Source of the DNA: Lipingzhangella_A rawalii
GTDB lineage: Bacteria; Actinomycetota; Actinomycetes; Streptosporangiales; Streptosporangiaceae
Length of the DNA: 64,000 nucleotides
Assembly: GCF_031628175.1 (NCBI RefSeq)
Contig: NZ_JAVLVT010000005.1
Coordinates: 186,001-250,000 of the forward strand
Direction of reading: 5' to 3'
Of the stretch, positions 53,775-61,815 are shown in pieces. The notes below the pieces were generated by a model. The model was not told the origin of the DNA, did not search any database, and saw only the letters and a list, made by a program, of their open reading frames with translations. The position numbers and the translations under genes are program-made. Each line of letters opens with the position of its first letter. The first letter of the stretch is position 1.

Positions 53775-55436
53775 TCAGGTGCAGTCGGTGTAATCCAGCG
53801 AGAAGCCCTCCCCGGGACCGTAGTCCACGGTCCACCAGTCGTCGGTGGGAATCCGTTCGCCCGGGGTGGCGCACACACTCACGGGTGGGGCACCGAGCCC
53901 GTCCTGATGGTACTCAGGACCCTCGAAGGTGAGGAGCGTCGCGTCGCGCGAAGGGATCGTGTAGGCCCCGCTGAACCGCACCGCCCGGTCGGGGACTGCG
54001 GACTCCTCAACCCGCCCCGAGGTGTGGCGCTGCTCCCCGTGGTTCACCACGAGCATCTCGCCGGTTACCGGGACCGTGCTGGTGGGGAGTACATAGGCGT
54101 TGGACTCCACCCCGTTCGAGGTGGACATCATGTCGAATACCGCAACGGCGGCCCGCTGCCCCGAGCCGTCGCTGTGCTCGAAGTAGGCGTACTCGGTGCC
54201 GAGATCGCGTTCGGGAAACAACGCGGCCGTCTGCGCGTCCACGTCCCGAAGCTCGGCCCGGGCCCGCCAGCCGTCGTTCTCCGCGGTGTCCACAGCGAGA
54301 TCGCCAGGCCAGTCCCCGGCGTAGGCGTGCGGCTCCTCCTCCGGCTCGGGGAGCTGCCCGGGATCTGGAGTGGTGCCGGGAGCCGTCCCGGCGTCGGCTT
54401 CGCTCTCCTCGGCGCTGTCCGGGGAGAGCAGCGTGAGCGTCAGCACCGTGGCCGCGGTCACGGACACCAACGCTGTCCCGGTCACCGTGAGCACAGCGCG
54501 GCCACGCCGCGGCGCGGCTGGGACGGGCGGCACCTCCACGCCGGGCCAGTGCGCGGCGAGGAGTGCGGCCGTCGCCGCGCTGCCGTCGTCAGGGCTGTCG
54601 GTACCCTGCCAGGCACCGTGTACGGCCCGGAGGGCCTGCCGGGCGTCGGGCCGCTGCTCGGGGTCCCGCGCCAGGGCGGCCGTGACCACCGGGCGCAACG
54701 CAGGCGGTAACGCGCTGAGATCCGCTGTGGACGCGTGGGCGTCCGGGGCCATCAGCGCCGCCCCGGCCTCACCAAACGGGGGCCGACCGCTGGCGGCGAA
54801 GGCGACCAGACTGCCCCAGGCGAACAGGTCGGCGGGGGCGTCCGCGGCGCGTCCCGCGTACTGCTCCGGGCTGATCCAGCCCGGCGTTCCCAGGACCACC
54901 CCCGTGCGGGTCAGTGCGGTCTGCTCGGTGGCTCGGGCGATTCCGAAGTCCAGCAGCACCGGCCCGTGTTCAGCGAGGATGACGTTTCCCGGCTTGAGGT
55001 CCCGGTGGATGACGGCGTGTTCGTGGATCGTGTGCAGCGCCGCGGCCGTGGCCGCGGCGAAGGCGAAGAGACGCCCCCCGGCCAGCGGACCGTGCCGTCG
55101 GACATAGGTGCCCAGGGTGTGCCCGGGGACGAGCTCGGTGGCCAGCCACGGCCGCGCCGCGGCGGTGTCGGCGTCGTGGAACCGTGCGAGGTGGGGGCCC
55201 TGAATGTCGCGGATCAGGTCGACCTCGCGTACGAAGCGTGTCTGGAAGTCCCGGTCACTGCTGTGCTCGTCGTGAACCACCTTTATGGCGAGCAAGGTGT
55301 CCTGGGGGTTGCGCGCTGTGTACGCTGCGTACGCCGCGTACGCCGCGTACACTGTGCCCATCCCGCCGCTGCCGAGTCGTCCGTACAGGCGGTAGGGGCC
55401 GATCCGGCGGGGATCGTTGCGGGTGAGGGGGTGCAC
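53775..55436 (-). CDS. Transmembrane Ser/Thr protein kinase (PknB-type), first of a pair
   Basis: A 553-residue kinase. The catalytic domain (about 13-285) has Gly-loop LGSGGMGTVY (21-30), Lys K52, HRDLKPGN (D146), DFG (163-165) and GTPGWISPEQ. One membrane span lies at about 308-331, followed by a Ser/Glu-rich linker and an extracellular domain of about 190 residues without PASTA repeats and with two Cys near the end. The Gly-loop is followed by an AAYAAYAAYTA insert from a 9-base DNA repeat. It lies 19 bases after the second kinase gene and shares its layout. Confidence 0.9.
   Translation of the reverse strand: MHPLTRNDPRRIGPYRLYGRLGSGGMGTVYAAYAAYAAYTARNPQDTLLAIKVVHDEHSSDRDFQTRFVREVDLIRDIQGPHLARFHDADTAAARPWLATELVPGHTLGTYVRRHGPLAGGRLFAFAAATAAALHTIHEHAVIHRDLKPGNVILAEHGPVLLDFGIARATEQTALTRTGVVLGTPGWISPEQYAGRAADAPADLFAWGSLVAFAASGRPPFGEAGAALMAPDAHASTADLSALPPALRPVVTAALARDPEQRPDARQALRAVHGAWQGTDSPDDGSAATAALLAAHWPGVEVPPVPAAPRRGRAVLTVTGTALVSVTAATVLTLTLLSPDSAEESEADAGTAPGTTPDPGQLPEPEEEPHAYAGDWPGDLAVDTAENDGWRARAELRDVDAQTAALFPERDLGTEYAYFEHSDGSGQRAAVAVFDMMSTSNGVESNAYVLPTSTVPVTGEMLVVNHGEQRHTSGRVEESAVPDRAVRFSGAYTIPSRDATLLTFEGPEYHQDGLGAPPVSVCATPGERIPTDDWWTVDYGPGEGFSLDYTDCT
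55321..55350. repeat. 9-base tandem repeat in the first kinase
   Basis: Three copies of TACGC(C/T)GCG plus TAC. It encodes the AAYAAYAAY stretch directly after the glycine-rich loop; slippage would change the loop length in steps of three residues without a frameshift. Confidence 0.85.
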
Positions 55437-55455
55437 GAGTTACTCCTTGCCTCGC

Positions 55456-57258
55456 TCAGTACATGGCAGGGTTACCGCAGTTGTAGCCTCCGCGATGCCA
55501 GACCGGGAAGTCCGGCCAGGGCTCGATCTGGAGGTCGAAGCACACACTGGCCTGCGGCGTGAAGTGGACCAGCTCGTCCGGATGGTTCCCCCACAGGTTC
55601 CCGTCCGGGAGCGTGTAGAACAGTTCACCGTGCGTGCCCGCCCCTGGGGCGGTGACCCGAAAGTCCACACTGTCCTGTTCCGGGGTCACCACCGCCAACA
55701 CCTCGTTCTCGGTGAGGGGATGCTCCTCGTAGGTGCTGCCGAACTCGTCCACGTGGTCGGCGTCGGACTCGTCGTGGGCACAGTCGATGAACTGCCGGAC
55801 CTCGCCACAGCGAAGACTCCGGACCGTGAGGTCGTTGCTGTGCAGGACAAAACCACCGACATCGTCCTCGTAGTCCACCCGCCCGGTGAGTTCCACGCCG
55901 TTGGCGGTGTCCTCCGCCTCGAGCATTCGGATCGTTGCCACGGGGGGAAGCGGCTCGCCGGACGGCTCGTTGGGAGATTCGGCGCCGGGCGCCTGCTCGG
56001 ACGCGCCCACGGTGATGCTGTCCCCGTTGATCTCGCGCACCGCAACCTCCGCCAGATCCCGCTCATCCGGGGCCTGGTCCGCCACCAGGTTGGGGCCGCC
56101 TCGGGTGATGTCGTCCACCGGCTGGGGCTCCTGACCCGCTGCCTCCGGGGTGGCACCGCCTGGGGTCGCGTTTCCCGGAGTGGGCGTGGTCGGAGCCCCG
56201 GTGGCATACCACTGCCCGGCGAACCAGCCGCCCGTGACCGTCAGGGCCACGGCCATCGCCGCGGCGGCGGACAGCTGAACCCCGCGCCGGCGCCACCAGG
56301 GCCGGCGCGGGGGCAGCAACGGTTTCCACGTGCTGGTGTCGCTGTCCGCCTCGACCGACCACCCTCGCTCCAACAGTGCGGTGAGGGCCATCGTCGGTTC
56401 CGCTGCCGGGGCCTGCTCGGGTCCCGCGCCGAGTGCGGTCACGGTGTGGAGTGCTGCTGTGGCGGTTGGTCGGTGCCGCGGGTCGGTCGCAAGCGCGGCC
56501 AGAACCAGCTCCCGCATCTGTGGCGGTAGCCCCGTGACGTCGGGCGCCTCGTTCAGGGTGCGCTCGGCGACTGCCTGGGCATGCCCGTCACCGAACGGGT
56601 TGCGTCCGGTGGCCGCGAAGGCGACGAGCCCACCCCAGGCGAACACGTCCGCGGCGACGCTGGGCGCCGCCCCCTGGTACAGCTCCGGGGCGATCCAGCC
56701 GGGAGTGCCGACCAGCCCCCCGGTGCTGGTGATGGCCGACTCGTCCACCGCCCGAGCGATACCGAAGTCGAGCACCTTGGGTCCGGTGGGGGAGAGGATC
56801 ACGTTTCCTGGCTTCAGGTCGCGGTGCACGACACCGGCGGCGTGGATCGCCTGGAGTGCTTCGGCGGCCCCCGCCGCGAAAGCCAGCAGATGGTCTCCCG
56901 CCAACGGCCCCCGCTCGGCGACATACGCGCGCAGCGTGGGCCCGGGAACATACTCGGTGGCCAGCCAGGGGCGGGCCGTGTGGGTGTTGGCGTCGAGGAA
57001 CCGCGGCAGGCATCGCGCCTGGACCCGCCGCACCATGGCGACCTCTCGAGCGAAGCGGGCCCGGAAGTCACGGTCGGCGGCGAAGTCGGACTTGACAACC
57101 TTGACGGCCGCCGGGTGCTCGTGCCGATCGACTGCGGCATAGACGGTGCCCATCCCGCCCGCACCGATCCGGCCCGCGATCCGATAGCCCCCGATATAGG
57201 CGGGGTCGCCCTCGGACCGGGGGATGATATGCGTCGACCAGGGGGGAGCGGCTGTCAC
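55456..57258 (-). CDS. Transmembrane Ser/Thr protein kinase (PknB-type), second of a pair
   Basis: A 600-residue kinase with Gly-loop IGAGGMGTVY (ending near residue 40), HRDLKPGN (D147), DFG (164-166) and GTPGWIAPEL. A basic stop-transfer PRRPWWRRR precedes one membrane span (about residues 328-350). The outer part (about 250 residues) begins with a Pro/Thr-rich stalk and holds four Cys. No PASTA repeats. GTG at 57258 has GAGGAA six bases upstream; the longer frame adds 19 residues. Upstream in the same operon as the other kinase; the two probably arose by duplication and may sense related cell-surface signals. Confidence 0.9.
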   Translation of the reverse strand: MTAAPPWSTHIIPRSEGDPAYIGGYRIAGRIGAGGMGTVYAAVDRHEHPAAVKVVKSDFAADRDFRARFAREVAMVRRVQARCLPRFLDANTHTARPWLATEYVPGPTLRAYVAERGPLAGDHLLAFAAGAAEALQAIHAAGVVHRDLKPGNVILSPTGPKVLDFGIARAVDESAITSTGGLVGTPGWIAPELYQGAAPSVAADVFAWGGLVAFAATGRNPFGDGHAQAVAERTLNEAPDVTGLPPQMRELVLAALATDPRHRPTATAALHTVTALGAGPEQAPAAEPTMALTALLERGWSVEADSDTSTWKPLLPPRRPWWRRRGVQLSAAAAMAVALTVTGGWFAGQWYATGAPTTPTPGNATPGGATPEAAGQEPQPVDDITRGGPNLVADQAPDERDLAEVAVREINGDSITVGASEQAPGAESPNEPSGEPLPPVATIRMLEAEDTANGVELTGRVDYEDDVGGFVLHSNDLTVRSLRCGEVRQFIDCAHDESDADHVDEFGSTYEEHPLTENEVLAVVTPEQDSVDFRVTAPGAGTHGELFYTLPDGNLWGNHPDELVHFTPQASVCFDLQIEPWPDFPVWHRGGYNCGNPAMY

Positions 57259-57453
57259 GGATATTCCTCGATCTCCGGTTGTCTGCCGAGCAGAATTGTA
57301 GGCAACCGTGGTCATTCACCGCAGCAACGCCCGCACCGGCCGGGGCCGTGCAGCAGGCAGCCAGGCCGGAATCCGGTGGGGCTGCGGAGGGGACCAGTTC
57401 GAGCTGGCGGAAGCGCAGCGAACGCGGGGTCCCGGTACGGGACCTGGCCATGG

Positions 57454-57987
57454 TCACAGCATCAGCAACATCGCCCCCATCGCTGCGATCATGCCCAGAC
57501 TGCATATCGCGTCCCGACGGTGGGGACGGCTGTGTACCTGGGCCCGGCAGCATACGTGCACGACGCCCCAGAAAATCAGCACCGCCACGACCCCGACATT
57601 TTCTCCGGCAGCACCCGCGTGGTGTACGTGTGTGTCGGCAGGGTCTGGACCGTCGGTACCGGGTGCCAGCAGCACCAGGAATGCCATGGTGGCCAGGTCC
57701 GCGACGACGTGCAGCCATTCGTGCCGACGTGGCAGCTGGTACCACGCCCACGCCGCGGCCACCAGCAGCAGTGCGACCAGCGGGAGGCGCGTCGGGCCGG
57801 TCATGCCCAGCGCGGCCATGATCCCCATGGCCATCGCCATCACCCCGTGCAGCGCCCAGTCGAGTACCGGCCCGCGCAGGCGAACCAGTAGTGGCACCAG
57901 CGAGAACCCGAAACCGACAACACCCAGCACGAGGTGTACGGCCGTGCCGATCGCCACGCCTGTCCCCAACCCGCCGGAGGTACGCAC
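57454..57987 (-). CDS. DUF5134-like membrane protein
   Basis: A 177-residue protein with about five hydrophobic segments and conserved His/Met residues in LDWALHGVMAMAMGIMAALG and HEWLHVVADLATMAF, the pattern of an actinobacterial membrane family of unknown function (DUF5134-like), in which His and Met may bind copper. The start is uncertain: GTG at 57987 is the first that fits the membrane topology, but its ribosome site is weak; the frame is open to 58212. Monocistronic. Confidence 0.65.
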   Translation of the reverse strand: MRTSGGLGTGVAIGTAVHLVLGVVGFGFSLVPLLVRLRGPVLDWALHGVMAMAMGIMAALGMTGPTRLPLVALLLVAAAWAWYQLPRRHEWLHVVADLATMAFLVLLAPGTDGPDPADTHVHHAGAAGENVGVVAVLIFWGVVHVCCRAQVHSRPHRRDAICSLGMIAAMGAMLLML

Positions 57988-58291
57988 GCTGACTACCGAG
58001 AAGCGGATTCCCCTGCGGCCGGTCTGGACAACCTTGCCGCACCGCCAGAGAAGTGTGCCCCGCCTCGGGGCGGACAGGTGACGGATCAACGAAACCGAAA
58101 GTGCGCTCGGGGCCAGTTCGACCGTCGCGACACGACGCCTCCTCCAGAGGCGTGCTTCCGGTGGCACGGGCCGGTACCCGGGGCATGTCCGCGAAACCGG
58201 ACCAGGTGACATGGCCGGCGTTCGACCCCAGGGCGTTGGTCACGCTCGTTGTTTCGCTGGCCCTGGTGCCGAATTCGTCGTTCGCTTTCGT
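57988..58291. other. Gap between the DUF5134-like gene and the biosynthetic cluster
   Basis: About 300 bases that mark the border between GC-rich core DNA and the A/T-richer cluster. I see no gene. A stem CCGACGG/CCGTCGG that could end cluster transcription overlaps the cupin stop region (58296-58320). Confidence 0.45.
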
Positions 58292-58696
58292 CTACCCGAC
58301 GGATTCCGGGCCGTCGGTCGCAATAGCCAGGGGTGCGCCCGCCGGCAGTAGGTAAGCAGCGTAGAGAATCAGAGGCGTCCGCATTTCATTGTATCCTATA
58401 TGCGAAGCTTCTTCTCCGAATGGCTCGATGAATGCAGATCCTTCAGTGATGTGCTGTGTTTCTCCGCTTTTCATGGTGTGTTTGAGTTTCCCGGATTGAA
58501 CTACGATGAGGACGGGGCCTTGGTGGTAGTGCCATCCTGTTGACTCTCCCGGTGGGATCTGGATCTTGGCGAAGATGAGTGACATGTCATCGTCGACTTC
58601 GATTCGATCTTGGTGTGTAGTAGTTCCAGATGCCAGTGTGGAGAAGGTTACTATTTTCGGGTATGAGCTGCTGGTATCGGGGAGTTCCTCCACCAT
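58292..58696 (-). CDS. Small cupin protein
   Basis: A 134-residue single cupin. The metal-binding motif is PPGESTGWHYHQGPVLIVV with the HxH typical of motif 1, then SGETQHITEGSAFIEP and SHIGYNEMRTP. Cupins of this size act as isomerases, cyclases, dioxygenases or small binding proteins; none can be chosen here. ATG at 58696 has AAGGA five bases upstream; an ATG two codons earlier has none. Last gene of the right-hand biosynthetic operon, 24 bases after the enoyl reductase. Base use is A/T-richer than in the genes to its left. Confidence 0.82.
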   Translation of the reverse strand: MVEELPDTSSSYPKIVTFSTLASGTTTHQDRIEVDDDMSLIFAKIQIPPGESTGWHYHQGPVLIVVQSGKLKHTMKSGETQHITEGSAFIEPFGEEASHIGYNEMRTPLILYAAYLLPAGAPLAIATDGPESVG

Positions 58697-58720
58697 TGTC
58701 ATCCTTAAATCAGGGGTGGT

Positions 58721-59563
58721 TCAGGTGTAGTCGGCCCAGGTCGTCGGAGTGAAGGTGGATGCGGTTTCGGATTGATCGCATGGGGAAGATAGGGATCCTG
58801 CGGTTCCGACCATGTGTGCTCCCCCATCCGCGTAGATGACCGATCCGGTTGTTGCGGGCAGCCATGAAGACAGAAGTGCTACGCAGGTTCGCGCCACCGT
58901 GTCTGGGTTGTCTGGTGACCAGCCGAGGGGAGCTTGGCTGACGAAGGCGGATTCCAAGGCCTCAAACTGGGGTACGGCAGATGCGGCCAGGGTGCGTACC
59001 GGTCCTGCGGCGACGAGATTGACCCGAATGCCACGGTGGCCCAGGTCGCGTGCGAGATAGCGTACGCAGGACTCCAGGGCGGCCTTGGCGATGCCCATCC
59101 AGTTGTAGCCGGGCCAGGCCACGCTGGCGTCGAAACCAAGGCTAACGATCGAGCCACGCCCGTTCATCAGGGGCAGGATCGCCTCGGTCAATGCCGCCAA
59201 CGAGTAGGCCGAAGTGTGGAGCGTGGTTGCGACGTCGGCCCAGGAGGTGTGCAGTATGTGTCCCCCCAACGCGCGGGGAGGGGCATAGGCTACCGAATGC
59301 AGCACCCCGTCCACGCCTGGGACGTGTTCGCCGACCCGGTCGGCAAGCGCAGCGAGGTCCTGGCCGTCGGTGACGTCGAGAGGAACCACTGGGCAGTGCT
59401 GCGGGAGTGATTCCGCGAGGTACTCCACGAGCGCTGGACGACGGTGGCTGGTGAGGACGATTCGGGCACCCTCCTCCTGCGCAATGCGGGCCGTGTGGTA
59501 GGCCAGGGAGGCCGAGGAGACCACACCGGTGATGAGGAGGTTTCGACCGGCCAGTATTCCCAT
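58721..59563 (-). CDS. InhA/FabI-type enoyl-ACP reductase
   Basis: A 280-residue NADH-dependent enoyl reductase of the short-chain dehydrogenase class. The catalytic pair Y153 and K160 lies in AWPGYNWMGIAKAALES, the actinobacterial InhA arrangement, and the N-terminal nucleotide site is ITGVVSSASLAYHTARI. It would saturate the growing acyl-ACP chain. It follows KAS III in the same operon by 44 bases. Whether it also serves housekeeping fatty acid synthesis is unknown, but the company of a thioester reductase and a trans-AT-like acyltransferase suggests a dedicated role. Confidence 0.92.
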   Translation of the reverse strand: MGILAGRNLLITGVVSSASLAYHTARIAQEEGARIVLTSHRRPALVEYLAESLPQHCPVVPLDVTDGQDLAALADRVGEHVPGVDGVLHSVAYAPPRALGGHILHTSWADVATTLHTSAYSLAALTEAILPLMNGRGSIVSLGFDASVAWPGYNWMGIAKAALESCVRYLARDLGHRGIRVNLVAAGPVRTLAASAVPQFEALESAFVSQAPLGWSPDNPDTVARTCVALLSSWLPATTGSVIYADGGAHMVGTAGSLSSPCDQSETASTFTPTTWADYT

Positions 59564-59607
59564 GGGGTTCTCCGTGGGTGAGAGACAAGAGCGCCGATCC
59601 GGGCTGG

Positions 59608-60627
59608 CTAGGGCAGGCGTACCACCTGTGCGGCCCAGGTCATGCCCACTCCGAACCCCAGGAGCAGTGCGAGTTCCCCAGACTCCGCTTCGCCGGAGGC
59701 GAGTAGGGTCTCGATCGCCAGCGGAATCGATGCCGCCGAGGTGTTGCCGTCAGTGCGGATGGCCCGTGCGACGGTGACATGGTTTGGGAGGTTGAGCTCG
59801 TCGACGAACCGCTGGATCAGTCGCTCGTTCGCCTGGTGGGGGATGAACGCACTGATGTCCCGCCAAGTCGTCTCCGCTTGGATCAATGCGGTCCGGGCGA
59901 GTGGCGTCATCTGGCTACCGAACCGGCGGGCGAGCTCAGGACCATCCATGTGCAGGACAGGATCCGTGGAAGTGACCTGGGTGCGTCGCCGTTCCAGCGT
60001 GAACAGGTGTTCCGCCGTTCCGTCGGATCCCCAGGCCACGGGGCCGAACCCGGCACGGTCGGCGGCGCTGACCACCGCTGCCCCGGCGCCGTCGGCAAAC
60101 ACCGCTGCCGTGTCTCGGTCCGTGGGGTCGACGACGTCCACGAGGCGTTCCGCCGCAACGACAAGAACATGCTCGGCGGCACCCGTGCTGATGTGACCAG
60201 CGGCGGTCGTCAGTCCCAGGCTGAATCCGGCACATGCGGCGTTCACATCGTAGGCGCCAGCCTGGGAGGCACCGAGGTCGCGGGTGAGTGCCGGAGCAAG
60301 GGCGGGAATCTGTCGCGTATTGGTCATAGTGGCCAGAACAACGCATCCGACATCGGACGGTTTCAGCTCCGCGTGGTCGAGTGCGGAACGTGCGGCTTTG
60401 CTCCCCATGCTGACCAGGGTTTCCTTATCGCTCGCCTGGTGTCGAGACACAATTCCCGTGCGTTTTTGGATCCAGTCCGAGGGTAGGGAAAGCTGGGCGT
60501 CGATTTCGCTGCTGGTGATGACCTGGCGTGGTCGATAGGTTCCGATTCCGGATATATGGCAGGGACGCCCGCCACAGGGGCGCCGGATGGCAGGTTTGGT
60601 CTGATCGGGAGTGCGCGCTGGGCTCAT
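59608..60627 (-). CDS. 3-oxoacyl-ACP synthase III (KAS III/FabH family)
   Basis: A 339-residue KAS III with an intact triad: C132 in NAACAGFSLG, H264 in IPHQANERLI and N295 in RTDGNTSAASIP. It starts chains by joining an acyl-CoA primer to malonyl-ACP. The usual Tyr before GNTSAAS is Asp. The N-terminus carries about 22 extra residues with two Cys before the normal HISGIGTYRP start. ATG overlaps the ACP stop (ATGA). The primer cannot be deduced. Confidence 0.92.
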   Translation of the reverse strand: MSPARTPDQTKPAIRRPCGGRPCHISGIGTYRPRQVITSSEIDAQLSLPSDWIQKRTGIVSRHQASDKETLVSMGSKAARSALDHAELKPSDVGCVVLATMTNTRQIPALAPALTRDLGASQAGAYDVNAACAGFSLGLTTAAGHISTGAAEHVLVVAAERLVDVVDPTDRDTAAVFADGAGAAVVSAADRAGFGPVAWGSDGTAEHLFTLERRRTQVTSTDPVLHMDGPELARRFGSQMTPLARTALIQAETTWRDISAFIPHQANERLIQRFVDELNLPNHVTVARAIRTDGNTSAASIPLAIETLLASGEAESGELALLLGFGVGMTWAAQVVRLP

Positions 60628-60884
60628 GACGGTTCTTCCTGGGTCGCCAGATGGCGGTTGACGTAATCGAGTGTGGATTGTGGTGTCCGAAAATCGTCGA
60701 TAATCTCCGGTGGCACTGGAACTTGGTATTCGTTGGTGATACGTTCCGCCAACTCCACGAGGGTTAGGGAGTCGATATCGAGTTCGGTGAAGGGACGTGC
60801 GGTATCGACTGTGGCGATATCGATGTCGACCTTGCATGCGTGGAGTATCCGGGCAAGGTCATTCAGGGTGAACGTAGCCATCAT
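60624..60884 (-). CDS. Acyl carrier protein
   Basis: An 86-residue carrier protein. The phosphopantetheine Ser is S39 in ELDIDSLTLVELAERI. Helices and acidic surface are as usual. It opens with two ATG codons; the first overlaps the acyltransferase stop as ATGA, the second has the better distance to GGAG. It carries the chain between acyltransferase, KAS III, enoyl reductase and thioester reductase, all encoded alongside. Confidence 0.93.
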   Translation of the reverse strand: MMATFTLNDLARILHACKVDIDIATVDTARPFTELDIDSLTLVELAERITNEYQVPVPPEIIDDFRTPQSTLDYVNRHLATQEEPS

Positions 60885-61807
60885 GTCTCCGTGTACGGAT
60901 GCTGTATTGATGTGGCGCGGTCTCTGCGAATGTGAGTTACCAGCCTGGTGAGTACCTGTTCGGAACCGATTTCATCGAATAGCACTCCGTCGCCGGGCAG
61001 CTCGGGGCGCCCCCAACGGTCGATGATTTCTTCGATGGAGTGCTGCCACAATACGGGATGCGTGAGGTGAGCAACCAGAGCGTCCCGGACGTCGAGATTC
61101 TGGTATGGTCGGGCCGTGAGGTTCGCGATAACGGGCGTCTTCCCGGGACACGCATTGAAATTTGGCATTGCGATTCGGAATTCATTGGCAGCGCCTCGCA
61201 TATGCCGAGTATGGAAGGCGCCAGTGATGCGCAGCCGCGATGTGAGTTTTGCGCCGGCCGACTGGAGGGCTGAGCGTGCCGTATTGATCTGGTCTACCGG
61301 TCCGCCCAGGACCGACTGAAATCTGCTATTCAGGTTCGCCGGTTCGATCTCGCTCAGCTCCGCCTGTTCCAGAACAGAGTTGATCTCGACGATCGTCAAT
61401 CCCACGACGGCGAGCATCGCGCCCGGACGACCGGTCGTAACCTGGGCCCGTGTCTGTACCAGGCGCAATCCGGTGGCGAAGTCGAGGACTCCGGCCGCCT
61501 CCAATGCGTTGTACTCACCCAGACTGTGTCCGATCAGGACATCGGGCTGGGCAAAATGTTTCAGATAGTTTCGGTATGCCAGGGCATTGGTCACGTACAC
61601 GGCTGGTTGCGCGTAACGTGAATCTTCGAGCGCACCGTGTGGATCCGAAAGACACAACTCGCGCACCGAGTAGTCAAGAATATCGTCGGCTTCGTCGATC
61701 AGTGACGAGGGGTTCTCCAGGAGTTCGCTCCCCATCCCTCGACGTTGGCCCCCCTGCCCGGGAAACATCAGGACCCGGAGGTAACTGGTCGTACTGCGGA
61801 ACGTCAT
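60881..61807 (-). CDS. Malonyl-CoA:ACP acyltransferase, trans-AT-like
   Basis: A 308-residue free-standing acyltransferase. Nucleophile S95 in GHSLGEYNAL, R120 and H199 in ITGAFHTRHM; the GAFH motif indicates malonyl-CoA. The stretches MFPGQGGQRRGMG, DYSVRELCLSDP and YAQPAVYVTNALAY resemble the acyltransferases of trans-AT polyketide clusters more than housekeeping FabD. ATG at 61807 with AGGA six bases upstream. It overlaps the ACP start and follows the thioester reductase by 8 bases. Clade assignment is by eye and should be tested by a tree. Confidence 0.88.
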   Translation of the reverse strand: MTFRSTTSYLRVLMFPGQGGQRRGMGSELLENPSSLIDEADDILDYSVRELCLSDPHGALEDSRYAQPAVYVTNALAYRNYLKHFAQPDVLIGHSLGEYNALEAAGVLDFATGLRLVQTRAQVTTGRPGAMLAVVGLTIVEINSVLEQAELSEIEPANLNSRFQSVLGGPVDQINTARSALQSAGAKLTSRLRITGAFHTRHMRGAANEFRIAMPNFNACPGKTPVIANLTARPYQNLDVRDALVAHLTHPVLWQHSIEEIIDRWGRPELPGDGVLFDEIGSEQVLTRLVTHIRRDRATSIQHPYTET

Positions 61808-61815
61808 ACGGTGTC

